Positions 33,306 through 42,501 of a stretch of 64,000 nucleotides of DNA are shown in pieces. Position 1 is the first letter of the stretch. Every line of letters starts with the position of its first letter. Made by a program: the position numbers and the translations under genes. The stretch comes from Streptomyces hyaluromycini (GTDB taxonomy: Bacteria > Actinomycetota > Actinomycetes > Streptomycetales > Streptomycetaceae). The stretch is from positions 710,442 to 774,441 of the forward strand of contig NZ_BCFL01000017.1 in the NCBI RefSeq assembly GCF_002217755.1, in the 5' to 3' direction. The notes below the pieces were generated by a model. The model saw only the letters and a list, made by a program, of their open reading frames with translations. It searched no databases and had not been told where the DNA came from.

Positions 33306-33899
33306 GATATGACCCCCAACTCAAGCCGCTACAGCGGATGTTGCTGTTGCTTCAAGGATGCCACCTTTAGGTCTAGCTAAACACTCGATTCCAGCAGAAT
33401 GTCCCGGCCGGACGGCGCAAATCTTTCCTGGGCAGCGCCCGTGACCTGCGACTATGAGTTCCCCGAGCGGTCGATCCGTGGCTGATTGGACGTCACTCCA
33501 ATGGGGCGACGACTCCCAGCGGGCTGATCCTCCGGCTCCACGATGCCCGACTCGTACGTGGGTACACAGATGTTCGCGCCGGCGGCGGATCGTCGGGCGG
33601 TACACGCTGCGATGCCCACCTTGGCCCGGTGCAGTCGCACGTAGCGAGCGATGGCGTGGAGGAACCGGTCGAGGTCGAGGTACTCGACGGTGTCGAAGTC
33701 GAACACACGCTGTGGGGACCGGTGCGGGCCAGTGCCGAGAACCCCCTCGCCGAGGGCATCGAATCCGCAGGCTCCCGCCGCACCCGCCATCGCCGGCAGA
33801 CCACCGAGCGGAGGACCTGGACCCGCCTCAGCGTCGCCGATCCGCTCAGGCAGCCCAGCCCAGCCCTGCCGACCTCGGTGGCCCGGACGGCAAGCGGCT
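33306..33899. other. Gap without a supported gene
   Basis: Several open frames on both strands cross this region (for example 33452-33790 minus and 33629-33910 plus). They show no domain, and third-position GC content does not favour one over the others. The first 150 bases are AT-richer and carry the XRE promoter. The rest may be decayed coding DNA. Confidence 0.4.
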
Positions 33900-34827
33900 T
33901 CAGCGAGTGAACAGCTCGGGGTTCTTGCGGACGAAATCGGCTACTCCTGCGGCGGGCCGCCCGGTGACCTCTGCCATGCCGTCTGCCTGGCGGTCATAGC
34001 GGCCGGCCACGTGCAGGCGAGCCATGGTGGAGATGTGCTGGAAGACATGGTCCGGCAGTCCCAGCGCCCCGAGATCGTTGTCGAGCCATTCCTGCAACGG
34101 GACGTCGGTGTAGCCGACCGTGCGGTGCAAAGCATCGGACATCTCCGCGGCCAAAGCGGCGATGTCCTGTGACCGGGGACCGGTCAGCTCATAGATCCGG
34201 CCGATGTGCCGGGCCGGATCGGCCAGAATCTCCTCGACGACCGCGGCAACGTCACCGGCCGCGATCGGGGAGGTTTTCGCCTCGCCGAAGGGCCACCTGA
34301 TGGCACCGTCCTTGGCGATCGAGGAAAACACGGTCCGGAAGAGCGGGTTCTCCATGAAGACGGTGGGCCTGACCTGGACCACGGGCAGGCCTGACCAGTC
34401 GAGGACCTGCTCGACCAGCCACTGCTGACGATGCTGATGCGACTCGGAGCCGCTGGTGGCGTCCATCTCGGAGACGGTCAGCTGCGACATGTTCACGAAC
34501 GCCTCCAGCCCTCCGTAGGCGCGCGACCGCCGCTGTGTTCACGGCGGCCAGCAGATACTGTGCCGACACGGCCATGCCGAAATACACCCGTCCGCAGCCG
34601 TCGAGGGCGTCGGCGACATCGCGGGCACGCGTCAGATCTCCGACCACGACTTCGGCGCCCGTCGCGCGCAGCGCCTGGGCACGGTCGTCATCCCGGCGCA
34701 CCAGAGCACGGACCGGGAGGCCCCGGCGCCGAAGACCTTGGACCACGGTCCTGCCGACGGCCCCGACGCTGCCCGCAGCACCGGTCACCAGAATGGGCCG
34801 CACGCCTGCTTCCGGGCTGTAGTCCAT
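33900..34827 (-). pseudogene. NmrA-like NAD(P)-binding protein, frameshifted
   Basis: The 5' part (from the ATG at 34827) reads MDYSPEAGVRPILVTGAAGS, the dinucleotide loop, then GDLTRARDVADALDGCGRVYFGM. Near 34515 the frame shifts by one base, at a CGCGCGCC run: VNTAAVAR should continue into AYGGLEAFVNMSQLTVSEMD, which is in the next frame. The remaining part is typical to the end (VQVRPTVFMENPLFRTVF, GRIYELTGP, FVRKNPELFTR). One indel would restore the gene, so it is either recently inactivated or a sequencing error. The family acts as NAD(P)H-dependent oxidoreductases or redox sensors. Confidence 0.8.
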
Positions 34828-35192
34828 GACGGCAGCCTGCGGCGCGTACAACCGGGGCGCAACCGGGGTGACGTCCAGAGCCGCCCGGACCACCCCAGGG
34901 AACGCCGCTCCTGAGACGACCGGAGCCTCCCGGGCAGAGATCCGGGTGAGTCCGTCCACGGCGATCGGCGACATGCTGCTGCCGGCGAAGAGATCGGCAT
35001 GCGTCCAAGGCCTGGCCCGCTCGCCCGCCCCGCCGCCGCTCCCGGGCACGCGGGGCAATGAGCCCGACGCATCCGCGGCAGGCACCGCAACCAGCGGCTT
35101 GGAGCGCAGCTCACACCGCGACGCCAGAGATATCACCCAAATACAATTCATCCATCTATGCCCGCTATTGCTGGCAAAAGAGAGGTACGACC
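34828..35192. other. Upstream region of the nitrile hydratase operon
   Basis: A long open frame on the minus strand crosses this gap, but its product has no domain. A TACAAT that could be a -10 element lies at 35142-35147, about 45 bp before the nitrile hydratase start. No clear -35 or operator is seen. Confidence 0.4.
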
Positions 35193-35858
35193 ATGGATGG
35201 TATTGCCGACATGGGAGGAGCCCCGGGCTGGGGCTCCATGCGTCCGCCGAGACGGGATGAACCTGTCTTCGCACAGCCCTGGGAGAGCCGGGCATTCGCG
35301 CTCGCGATCCTCTCGAACCGGGTGTCCGGGGGAAACCTGGACTCCTTCCGGCACGCGCTGGAGCGCCTGGACCGAGCGCACTACATCGACGACGGCTACT
35401 ACGGGCGCTGGCTCAACGCCGGAGAGCTGAGACTCCTCGACAGCGCCATCCTGGCACCTGGTGCGGTCGACGCCCGGGCCCGCAACCTCCGCGGCGAGCA
35501 CGTGGCGGAGCCCCCGGTCCCGGAGCCGGCCAAGCCCGACTACACGCCGACCGCCGAGGGCACGCTGCGCTCCCTCGACACCGCGCCCGCCTTCGCCGTC
35601 GGCGAGCGCGTGCGCGCCAAGGACAGGTCGCCGTCCGGGCACACCAGACTCCCGCGCTATGTGCGAGGGCATGTCGGCGTTGTCGACATCGTTCAGCCCG
35701 CCGGCGTGCTGCCGGACACCAACGCCCACTTCCTGGGCGAGAACCCGCAGTACGTCTACTCGGTGCGCTTCGACTCGCAGGACTTGTGGGGCCCCGACGC
35801 CGAGCCGTTCGAGCTCACCGTAGAACTGTTCGAGAGCTACCTGGAGACCACCTCATGA
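35193..35858 (+). CDS. nthB: Nitrile hydratase beta subunit
   Basis: 221 residues. The N-terminal [14 protein letters not shown] and the pattern [18 protein letters not shown] are family signatures, as is the C-terminal SH3-like part ([31 protein letters not shown]...YVYSVRF...LWG). With the alpha subunit it forms the enzyme that hydrates nitriles to amides. The ATG at 35193 has GAGAGG seven bases upstream. The order beta-alpha-activator is that of cobalt-type clusters. It overlaps the alpha gene by four bases (ATGA). Confidence 0.93.
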   Translation: MDGIADMGGAPGWGSMRPPRRDEPVFAQPWESRAFALAILSNRVSGGNLDSFRHALERLDRAHYIDDGYYGRWLNAGELRLLDSAILAPGAVDARARNLRGEHVAEPPVPEPAKPDYTPTAEGTLRSLDTAPAFAVGERVRAKDRSPSGHTRLPRYVRGHVGVVDIVQPAGVLPDTNAHFLGENPQYVYSVRFDSQDLWGPDAEPFELTVELFESYLETTS

Positions 35859-36454
35859 CCGCCACCGCCGGATCGGCCGGGCACCTTCCCCCGGCCTTGC
35901 GCACCGAGGCGCTCGAGCAGTTGCTCACCGAGCGGGGCCTGATCGACCCGAAGGCGATGAACGGGCTCATCACCACCTATGAGACCAACATCGGACCGCT
36001 CAACGGCGCGAAGGTCGTCGCCCGGGCCTGGACGGACCCCGAGTACCGTCGCCGGCTGCTCGGGGACGGCACGGCCGCCATCAGGGAACTGGGCTTCGGA
36101 GGGTTCCAGGGCGAGCACATCGTCGTGGTGGAGAACACCGCGACCACGCACAACGTGGTGGTCTGCACGCTGTGCTCGTGCTACCCCTGGCCGGTGCTCG
36201 GCCTGCCGCCGAGCTGGTACAAGGATCCCGCCTACCGCGCCCGGGTGGTGAGGGAACCGCGCGCGGTGCTGTCCGAGATGGGACTCAAGCTGGCCGACGA
36301 CGTACGGATCACCGTCCGCGACTCCACCAGCGAGGTGCGCTGGCTGGTGCTGCCCGAGCGGCCGTCCGGAACCGGGCATCTGACCGAGGAAGAACTCGTG
36401 ACGCTGGTGACGAGGGACGCAATGGTCGGCGTGGCCAAGGTGGCGGCACCATGA
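35855..36454 (+). CDS. nthA: Nitrile hydratase alpha subunit, cobalt type
   Basis: 199 residues. The metal-binding segment is [17 protein letters not shown], with Cys104, Cys107, Ser108 and Cys109. Thr at 105 (CTLCSC rather than CSLCSC) marks the cobalt form; two of these Cys become sulfenic and sulfinic acids in active enzymes. The rest ([22 protein letters not shown] and [17 protein letters not shown]) agrees with known alpha subunits. It overlaps beta upstream and the activator downstream by ATGA, so the three are made together. No amidase is nearby to use the amide. Confidence 0.95.
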   Translation: MTATAGSAGHLPPALRTEALEQLLTERGLIDPKAMNGLITTYETNIGPLNGAKVVARAWTDPEYRRRLLGDGTAAIRELGFGGFQGEHIVVVENTATTHNVVVCTLCSCYPWPVLGLPPSWYKDPAYRARVVREPRAVLSEMGLKLADDVRITVRDSTSEVRWLVLPERPSGTGHLTEEELVTLVTRDAMVGVAKVAAP

Positions 36455-36876
36455 GCGCGCCTCTGGACACCGAGGGCCCCGCCGCACCGCCCCGCTCCAA
36501 CGGCGAGCTGGTGTTCGCCGAGCCGTGGGAGAGCCGCGCCTTCGGGATGGCCGTCACCCTGTACGACGCGGGAGCGTTCGCCTGGCCGGAGTTCCAGGCC
36601 GCACTGATCGCCCGGATCGCCGCCTGGGAGGCCTCGGCGGAGCGGGACGAACCGTACAGCTACTACAGGCTCTGGCTGGCCGCCCTGGAGGATGTGCTCA
36701 CGGGCCTGTGCGCCGTGTCCGCGGACGAGGTCACCACACGCGCCCAATCCCTGGCCCGACGCCCCCCGGGCCACGACCACCGTGACGACTCCGACCATCA
36801 CGACCACCACGACCACGGTTCGCTGCGCGAGGCAGGCTCGGCCCGGATCAGGCATCACCCCCCTGCGGGGCGCTGA
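36451..36876 (+). CDS. Nitrile hydratase accessory protein with His-rich tail
   Basis: 141 residues. The part [39 protein letters not shown] and [15 protein letters not shown] is like the small activators of cobalt-type nitrile hydratase, which exchange with the beta subunit to load cobalt. After about residue 105 the protein has [16 protein letters not shown], a His/Asp stretch that should bind metal. This tail is unusual for the family and could hold or deliver cobalt. Its last 29 bases overlap the end of the convergent MBL gene, so the final residues may be recent. Confidence 0.87.
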   Translation: MSAPLDTEGPAAPPRSNGELVFAEPWESRAFGMAVTLYDAGAFAWPEFQAALIARIAAWEASAERDEPYSYYRLWLAALEDVLTGLCAVSADEVTTRAQSLARRPPGHDHRDDSDHHDHHDHGSLREAGSARIRHHPPAGR

Positions 36877-37918
36877 GTGTGTAGGTGGTTCCGACGCTGG
36901 TCTGCACCCATGCGTCCGGGAGAGCTGCGGAGAGGGTGTGCTGGGCGCGCCAGCCGGTGCAGTGACCGGGGACGATCAGCTGGGGTGCGAGTTCGGTGAG
37001 CGCGGCCACCGTCGGGCCGATGACCGGCTCGAAGGCGGGGCCGCTCAGATGGAAGCCGCCGATGAGGGCCAGCAGTTTGCCGACGCCGGTCAGTCTCATG
37101 GCGTGGCGGACGATGTTGACCACTCCGGCGTGGCCGCACCCTGTGACGATGACAAGCCCCCGGCCGCGCACGTTGATGACGAGTGCCTGGTCGTCGATGA
37201 CGGCGGGGTCGTGTCGCCAGCCGTTCCCGTCCCAGGCCTGGTGTGCCGGCGGCATGCCGTGCTCGAACTCGGTGACGCGGTCCACCTCGCCGGTGATCAG
37301 GATGCCGCCGGCCAGCAGCGACGGCTGCCGCCGTTCGATCACCTCGAACCCTTCGCGTGCCAGAGCAGCCCGTGACAGCGTGGGCATCTCCAGACCCTGG
37401 CCGGCGGGCAGTGCCAGCCGGCGGCGGGTCCAGACCGCGGGGTGGACGGTCAGCGGCAGGCCGGAGCGCCCGCGCAGCCGGGCCAGGCCGTCGAAGCCGC
37501 CCGCGTGGTCGAAGTGTCCGTGGCTGAGTACCACGCCCTGCAGGTCGCCGACGTCGATGCCGAGTCGCTCGGCGTTCACCGCCAGCCCGTCCGGCGACGC
37601 GCCGGTATCGAACAGCAGCGTGCTGCTCGCGTTCCCGCTTTGGACGGTGACCAGGGCGGAGAAGCCGTGCTCGGCACGTAGCCCCGCGAGGGCCTCGCCG
37701 CCGGCGAACTGCCGCGCGGCGGTCCGCCCGGCACCGATCGACGCCCGGGTGACGCCTTCGGCAGAGGCCAGCAGGGCGTCGAAGGTGTTGTCGACCATCG
37801 TCGTGACCCTGACCTCGTCGACCTCGGGCAGCTCCACCGGGTCAACAGCCGGTCCCTCCGCGATCCGAGGCGCTGACCACGCCGCCTCGGCCGCCGGGCG
37901 TCCGTGATCGTCGCACAT
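36848..37918 (-). CDS. MBL-fold metallo-hydrolase, dihydropterin phosphate synthase-like group
   Basis: 356 residues. The metal site is LSHGHFDHAGG, with further ligands in VTGCGHAGVVN and LIVPGHCTGW. STLLFDTGASPDGLAVNAERLGID and IGGFHL are typical of the MJ0912-like branch (first named for a dihydropterin phosphate enzyme). That branch varies in function, so the substrate here is unknown. The first 40 residues are an extension. It is convergent with the nitrile hydratase operon and 51 bp upstream of it on the same strand follows the carbonic anhydrase, its possible operon partner. Confidence 0.83.
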   Translation of the reverse strand: MCDDHGRPAAEAAWSAPRIAEGPAVDPVELPEVDEVRVTTMVDNTFDALLASAEGVTRASIGAGRTAARQFAGGEALAGLRAEHGFSALVTVQSGNASSTLLFDTGASPDGLAVNAERLGIDVGDLQGVVLSHGHFDHAGGFDGLARLRGRSGLPLTVHPAVWTRRRLALPAGQGLEMPTLSRAALAREGFEVIERRQPSLLAGGILITGEVDRVTEFEHGMPPAHQAWDGNGWRHDPAVIDDQALVINVRGRGLVIVTGCGHAGVVNIVRHAMRLTGVGKLLALIGGFHLSGPAFEPVIGPTVAALTELAPQLIVPGHCTGWRAQHTLSAALPDAWVQTSVGTTYTLSAPQGGDA

Positions 37919-37969
37919 GCTGGAAAGCGCCTCCCCGCCGATACGACCGGCCGCAGTCGCCGCGCGATG

Positions 37970-38500
37970 TCATGCTTCCACTCGCGCGGGCGGTACGACG
38001 ACGTCGATGAGCCCGGTGGCCGCGTCGTACACGAGCCCTGAGACGAAGACTCCGGCCGGAAGCTTCTGCTTGAGGATCTCGACGTCGACGCGGACGGCGG
38101 CGACCGGGTCGGTGACCGCCTTGGCGTCCAGGTCTCCGGCCGGAACCTCGAAGTAGTCGGCCAGCAGCTCGGGGAACGCGGCCAGGTCCGTGATCCCGCA
38201 GTCGGTGTGGTGCAGGACCGCGTAGTGGACGTCGCCCGGGCGAGGGCCGCCCGCGCGGGCCTGGACGACCTTCGAGAGCATCTCCAGCGTCCCGAGTGTC
38301 TCGGGCGTGACCCGCCCTCCGACGTTGCGGATCACCGCTGCCTCGCCGAGCTTGAGCCCGAGCACGTCGGAGGGGTCGACACGAGGGTCGACGCATCCGA
38401 TGACCGTCAGACTGCCGCTGGGCATGAGCTTGAGGCCGGCGAATGATCCGCCGTCGGCGAACCCCGCGTTCCGCCTGGCCAGCTCGTCCGTGTCGATCAC
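37970..38500 (-). CDS. Beta-class carbonic anhydrase
   Basis: 176 residues. The zinc ligands are seen as CVDPRVDP (Cys and the Asp/Arg dyad) and HHTDCG (His and Cys). RNVGGRVTPETLGTLEML is the conserved region between. It interconverts carbon dioxide and bicarbonate. The GTG at 38500 (VIDTDELARRN) gives the usual family start; the frame stays open further upstream, but that part has repeat-like low-complexity sequence. It lies at the right end of the accessory region, upstream of an MBL gene on the same strand. Confidence 0.87.
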   Translation of the reverse strand: MIDTDELARRNAGFADGGSFAGLKLMPSGSLTVIGCVDPRVDPSDVLGLKLGEAAVIRNVGGRVTPETLGTLEMLSKVVQARAGGPRPGDVHYAVLHHTDCGITDLAAFPELLADYFEVPAGDLDAKAVTDPVAAVRVDVEILKQKLPAGVFVSGLVYDAATGLIDVVVPPARVEA

Positions 38501-38709
38501 TGTGACGGCAACCCCTTCTTGCTCCGGGCCCGGACTCCCGGTGCCGCCGACGGCGACCTCCGGTTGCCGCCCATCGTGGCCCGGCGCTGCCTCCCATGCC
38601 ACTCGACTCCGCGGCATCCGCGGCCGCGCCGCGCAGACGCTCCTCCTCGCCTTCCAGCCGGCCCACAACGCCGTACCCGCCATCGCCGGCGGTCCCCCAG
38701 CACCGCGGC

Positions 38710-38767
38710 ACAACAAGGACAGGCCCCGCCCGTGAGATAGCTCACGGGCCGGACCCCGTGCATGCCT
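38710..38767. repeat. Direct repeat B (58 bp), beside tRNA-Leu
   Basis: Same orientation and nearly the same sequence as 31628-31685. It lies 134 bp from the tRNA-Leu gene. The pair could be an old duplication, a shared terminator family, or scars of a 7-kb insertion that holds the nitrile hydratase genes. Confidence 0.7.
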
Positions 38768-38837
38768 GACCAGGCCGTGCGATGCCTCACAGCCGCCGGA
38801 CCGCGCCGGGCGACAGCGGACGATCACCGGACAACGA

Positions 38838-38884
38838 GAAACGGGCCCCCACCGTGACTTCCGTCACCGGCGGAGACCCGTTTC
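38838..38884 (-). terminator. Terminator of tRNA-Leu
   Basis: GAAACGGG and CCCGTTTC pair around an inner hairpin GTGAC-TTCC-GTCAC. On the minus strand it directly follows the tRNA 3' end by 16 bp. Confidence 0.65.
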
Positions 38885-38900
38885 ACCGGTATCTCTCTGT

Positions 38901-38983
38901 GCGCGAGGGGGGAGTTGAACCCCCACGCCCTTGCGGGCACTGGAACCTGAATCCAGCGCGTCTGCCTATTCCGCCACCCGCGC
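38901..38983 (-). tRNA. tRNA-Leu (anticodon CAG)
   Basis: 83 bases, read on the minus strand from GCGCGGGTGGCGGAATAGGC. The acceptor arms GCGCGGG and CTCGCGC pair. The anticodon loop is in GATTCAGGTTC, giving CAG. A long variable arm (CAGTGCCCGCAAGGGCGTG) identifies the leucine class. GGGGGTTCAACTCCCCC is the T arm. CCA is not encoded. It borders the accessory region, and tRNA genes are frequent integration sites, but no second copy of its 3' end is seen in the window. Confidence 0.95.
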
Positions 38984-39399
38984 ATTGGGTGTGTCTTCCG
39001 GCTTCGGGCCCGTTGTTTCCTTCGGTCCGGCCCCTTCCGACATCGAGAACACTAGCACGTGGGACAGGGTGGGTTCACATCCCTTATCCCCGGAGCAGCG
39101 CTGACCTGGAGGTCACGTACCGAGCAGTCGGCCATCACGTATCAACCTCGTACCGGTCAAGGCCATCTGTCCAGGAGACGGATCGGGTCCACAGTCAGGT
39201 GCGGGACACTGGTCGTGGGCCACCTCTACGATCCATGGCAGAAGAAGCGCCGATCCTTGGCAGGAGAAGCACGCCGAGGAGTTCGAAGGGGGGCCACTCG
39301 GGGAACCGGCTGATTGCCGGGCGCGTAGATACGATCAGTGAGCAGTAGCGGCAACGGCAACGGCAGGCAGTACGGGCAAGGCGACAGAGGAGGTGCCCT
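38984..39399. other. Region between tRNA-Leu and fhaA
   Basis: No gene is supported. It contains promoters for the tRNA (minus) and the fhaA operon (plus). A tandem CGGCAA triplet-like run lies just before the fhaA ribosome binding site AGAGGAGG (39386-39393). Confidence 0.5.
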
Positions 39400-40275
39400 G
39401 TGGGAGTCCTGAAGAAGTTCGAGCAGCGTCTCGAAGGTCTGGTCAACGGCACCTTCGCCAAGGTGTTCAAGTCCGAGGTCCAGCCCGTGGAGATCGCCGG
39501 CGCGCTGCAGCGCGAGTGCGACAACAACGCGACCATCTGGAACCGCGACCGGACCGTCGTACCCAACGACTTCATCGTGGAGCTGAGCGCGCCCGACTTC
39601 GAGCGGCTCAGCCCCTACTCCGGGCAGCTCGGCGACGAGCTCGCCGGGATGGTCCGCGACTACGCCAAGCAGCAGCGCTACACCTTCATGGGGCCGATCA
39701 AGGTCAACCTGGAGAAGGCCGAGGACCTCGACACCGGCCTGTACCGGGTACGCAGCCGCACCCTCGCGTCGTCCAGCAACCAGCAGGCCGCCGAGCGCGC
39801 CCCCGCGGGCGGCGCCGGCGCCCCGCAGCGACCGGGCGGCTACGGCTACCCGCCGCAGAGCGCCGCCGCCCCGCCCATGCCGAGCGCCCCGCCGCCCGGC
39901 GCCCGCCCCGGCGGCTACGGCTATCCGCAGCCCACCCAGCCGGCCGCCCAGCGGCCGCCCTCGGGTCCCGTCGGCGCCTCGGCGCCCGGCTCCCGCACCC
40001 GCTACTGGATCGAGATCAACGGCACCCGCCACCAGATCTCCCGCGCCACGCTCGTGCTGGGCCGCAGCACCGAGGCCGACGTGCGGATCGACGACCCCGG
40101 CGTCTCCCGCCGGCACTGCGAGATCCGGACCGGAACGCCCTCGACGATCCAGGATCTCGGGTCCACCAACGGCATCGTGGTGGACGGGCAGCACACCACC
40201 CGCGCTACGCTCCGCGACGGCTCGCGGATCGTCGTGGGCAGCACCACCATCATTTACCGGCAAGCCGAAGGGTGA
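39400..40275 (+). CDS. fhaA: FHA domain protein FhaA (DUF3662-FHA)
   Basis: 291 residues. The N-terminal DUF3662 domain (about 1-115) starts VGVLKKFEQRLEGLVNGTFAKVFKSEVQP. A Pro/Gly/Tyr-rich linker follows, then a C-terminal FHA domain with LVLGRSTEADVRIDDPGVSRRHCEI and DLGSTNGIVVDG, which binds phosphothreonine. FhaA reads PknB-type phosphorylation in cell-wall control. The GTG start is preceded by AGGAGG at a good distance. It heads an operon through pknB. Confidence 0.93.
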   Translation: MGVLKKFEQRLEGLVNGTFAKVFKSEVQPVEIAGALQRECDNNATIWNRDRTVVPNDFIVELSAPDFERLSPYSGQLGDELAGMVRDYAKQQRYTFMGPIKVNLEKAEDLDTGLYRVRSRTLASSSNQQAAERAPAGGAGAPQRPGGYGYPPQSAAAPPMPSAPPPGARPGGYGYPQPTQPAAQRPPSGPVGASAPGSRTRYWIEINGTRHQISRATLVLGRSTEADVRIDDPGVSRRHCEIRTGTPSTIQDLGSTNGIVVDGQHTTRATLRDGSRIVVGSTTIIYRQAEG

Positions 40276-40285
40276 AGCGGGGGCA

Positions 40286-40810
40286 ATGTCAGAGCTGACC
40301 CTCACGGTCATGCGGCTGGGTTTCCTGGCCGTACTGTGGCTGTTCGTGATCGTGGCCGTGCAGGTCATCCGCAGCGACCTGTTCGGTACGCGCGTCACCC
40401 AGCGCGGATCGCGTAGGGAAGAAGGGCGCCGGCAGCAGCCCGCCGCCCGGCAGCAGGCCGCGCCGCCGCAGCAGCGCGGCCAGCAGCCGGCAGCCGGCGG
40501 CCGCCAGCGCCGTAACGCCCCCTCCAAGCTGGTCGTCTCCGAGGGCACCCTCACCGGTACGACGGTCGCGCTCCAGGGCCAGACCATCACCCTCGGCCGC
40601 GCCCACGACTCGACGATCGTGCTGGACGACGACTACGCCTCCAGCCGTCATGCCAGGATCTACCCGGACCGCGACGGCCAGTGGATCGTCGAGGACCTCG
40701 GCTCGACCAACGGCACCTACCTGGACCGGTCCCGGCTGACGACGCCCACACCGATCCCGCTGGGCGCGCCGATCCGCATCGGCAAAACCGTCATCGAGCT
40801 GCGGAAGTAG
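40286..40810 (+). CDS. fhaB: FHA domain membrane protein FhaB
   Basis: 174 residues. One N-terminal membrane helix (VMRLGFLAVLWLFVIVAVQVI) is followed by a Gln/Arg/Pro-rich linker and an FHA domain (about 85-170) with ITLGRAHDSTIVLDDDYASSRHARI and DLGSTNGTYLD. It is the FipA/FhaB-type partner of PknB, held at the membrane near the division or growth machinery. It follows fhaA by 10 bp. Confidence 0.92.
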   Translation: MSELTLTVMRLGFLAVLWLFVIVAVQVIRSDLFGTRVTQRGSRREEGRRQQPAARQQAAPPQQRGQQPAAGGRQRRNAPSKLVVSEGTLTGTTVALQGQTITLGRAHDSTIVLDDDYASSRHARIYPDRDGQWIVEDLGSTNGTYLDRSRLTTPTPIPLGAPIRIGKTVIELRK

Positions 40811-40902
40811 TGCTACATCATGAGTAGGCGCGAGCGGAGCGAGCACGCGGCGGCGGACCGGACGCCGGTCCTTCGCGCGCTCCCGACCGGAGGGTGGGCA
40901 CC

Positions 40903-42474
40903 GTGCGGATGTACCCGGAGCCGACGGGCGAGGTGCGCATGAGTCTGTCACTGCGCTTCGCCGCCGGATCGCACAAAGGCATGATCCGGGAGGGCAACGA
41001 GGACTCCGGATACGCCGGTCCCCGCCTGCTCGCCATCGCCGACGGCATGGGCGGCCAGGCCGCCGGCGAGGTGGCCTCCTCCGAGGTGATCTCCACCCTG
41101 GTCACGCTCGACGACGACGTGCCCGGCTCCGACATCCTCACCTCCCTCGGCCACGCCGTGCAGCGCGCCAACGACCAGCTGCGCGCGATGGTGGAAGAAG
41201 ACCCGCAGCTGGAGGGCATGGGGACCACCCTCACCGCCCTGCTGTGGACCGGACAGCGGCTCGGCCTCGTACACGTCGGCGACTCCCGCGCGTACCTCCT
41301 CCGTGACGGCGTGCTCACGCAGATCACCCAGGACCACACCTGGGTCCAGCGGCTCGTCGACGAGGGCCGGATCACCGAGGAGGAAGCCACCACCCACCCG
41401 CAGCGCTCGCTGCTGATGCGCGCGCTCGGCAGCGGCGACCACGTCGAGCCCGACCTGTCGATCCGCGAGGTCCGCGCCGGCGACCGCTACCTCATCTGCT
41501 CCGACGGGCTCTCCGGGGTGGTCTCCCACCAGACCCTGGAGGAGACCCTCGCCAGCTACCAGGGACCGCAGGAGACCGTGCAGGAGCTGATCCAGCTCGC
41601 GCTGCGCGGCGGCGGCCCCGACAACATCACGGTCATCATCGCGGACGTCCTCGACCTGGACACCGGTGACACCCTCGCGGGGCAGCTCTCCGACACCCCG
41701 GTCGTGGTCGGCGCCGTCGCCGAGAACCAGCAGCACCTGCACGACAACGGCTTCATGCAGACCCCGGCCGGCCGCGCCGCCAGCCTCGGCCGCCAGGGCC
41801 CCCGGCACGGTGGCGGCGGCGAGTTCGGCCCGCCCGGCTCCGGCGACACCACCGGCTACGTCCCCACCGACAGCTTCGGCGACTACACCGACGACGACTT
41901 CGTCAAGCCCCGCAGCGGGCGGAAGTGGCTGAAGAGATCCTTCTACAGCGTGCTCGCCCTCGCCGTGATCGGCGGGGGCCTGTACGGCGGCTACCGCTGG
42001 ACGCAGACGCAGTACTACGTCGGCGCCAACGGCACACACGTCGCGCTGTACCAGGGCATCAGCCAGGACCTGGCCTGGGTGTCGCTGTCGAAGGTGCAGA
42101 CGGACCACCCCGAGATCGAACTCAAGTACCTGCCGCCGTACCAGCAGAAGCAGGTCAAGGCGACCATCGCCGAGGGCGGTCTCACCGACGCCCAGTCGAA
42201 GGTCCAGGAGCTGGCCGTGCAGGCCTCCGCCTGCAAGAAGGAGTCGGAGCGCACCGCCGCCGAGTCCAAGACCAACTCCAAGACCGGCCAGGGCGAGGCC
42301 GGAGGCACCACGGGAACCACCAAGACCTCTCTCACGTCCAAGGCCTCGCCAAGCCCTACGAACTCGGCGTCCCCCTCGGCGTCATCGTCCCCGTCCCCCT
42401 CAGCGACCCCCAGCCCCGGCCCCACCCTCTCGGAGGATGAGCAGAAGGTCGTCTCGCTGTGCGGTAAGCAATAG
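40903..42474 (+). CDS. pstP: PP2C-family Ser/Thr protein phosphatase PstP
   Basis: About 523 residues. The phosphatase domain shows GNEDSGYAG, LLAIADGMGGQAAGEVAS, GTTLTALLWTGQRLGLVHVGDSRAYLLRDG, CSDGLSG and GGPDNITVI, with the metal Asp residues in place. A membrane helix is near residue 346 (SVLALAVIGGGLYGGY), then an outside part and a Ser/Thr/Pro-rich tail. PstP removes phosphates placed by PknB. Starts at 40894, 40903, 40909 and 40939 are all in frame; 40903 has GGAGGG eight bases before it. The tail beyond the membrane is longer than in mycobacteria. Confidence 0.93.
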   Translation: MRMYPEPTGEVRMSLSLRFAAGSHKGMIREGNEDSGYAGPRLLAIADGMGGQAAGEVASSEVISTLVTLDDDVPGSDILTSLGHAVQRANDQLRAMVEEDPQLEGMGTTLTALLWTGQRLGLVHVGDSRAYLLRDGVLTQITQDHTWVQRLVDEGRITEEEATTHPQRSLLMRALGSGDHVEPDLSIREVRAGDRYLICSDGLSGVVSHQTLEETLASYQGPQETVQELIQLALRGGGPDNITVIIADVLDLDTGDTLAGQLSDTPVVVGAVAENQQHLHDNGFMQTPAGRAASLGRQGPRHGGGGEFGPPGSGDTTGYVPTDSFGDYTDDDFVKPRSGRKWLKRSFYSVLALAVIGGGLYGGYRWTQTQYYVGANGTHVALYQGISQDLAWVSLSKVQTDHPEIELKYLPPYQQKQVKATIAEGGLTDAQSKVQELAVQASACKKESERTAAESKTNSKTGQGEAGGTTGTTKTSLTSKASPSPTNSASPSASSSPSPSATPSPGPTLSEDEQKVVSLCGKQ

Positions 42475-42501
42475 GCAAGCCGTGAGAGGCCCCGTCACAC
42501 G

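Noticed and set aside
33452..33910. Overlapping open frames on both strands
   Set aside because: No domain and no difference in third-position GC content; treated as a gap.
34828..35295. N-terminal extension of the NmrA-like frame on the minus strand
   Set aside because: No domain upstream of MDYSPEAG; the region reads as the nitrile hydratase promoter side.
38838..38983. tRNA-Leu 3' end as a proven island attachment site
   Set aside because: No second copy of the tRNA 3' end and no integrase gene were found in the window.
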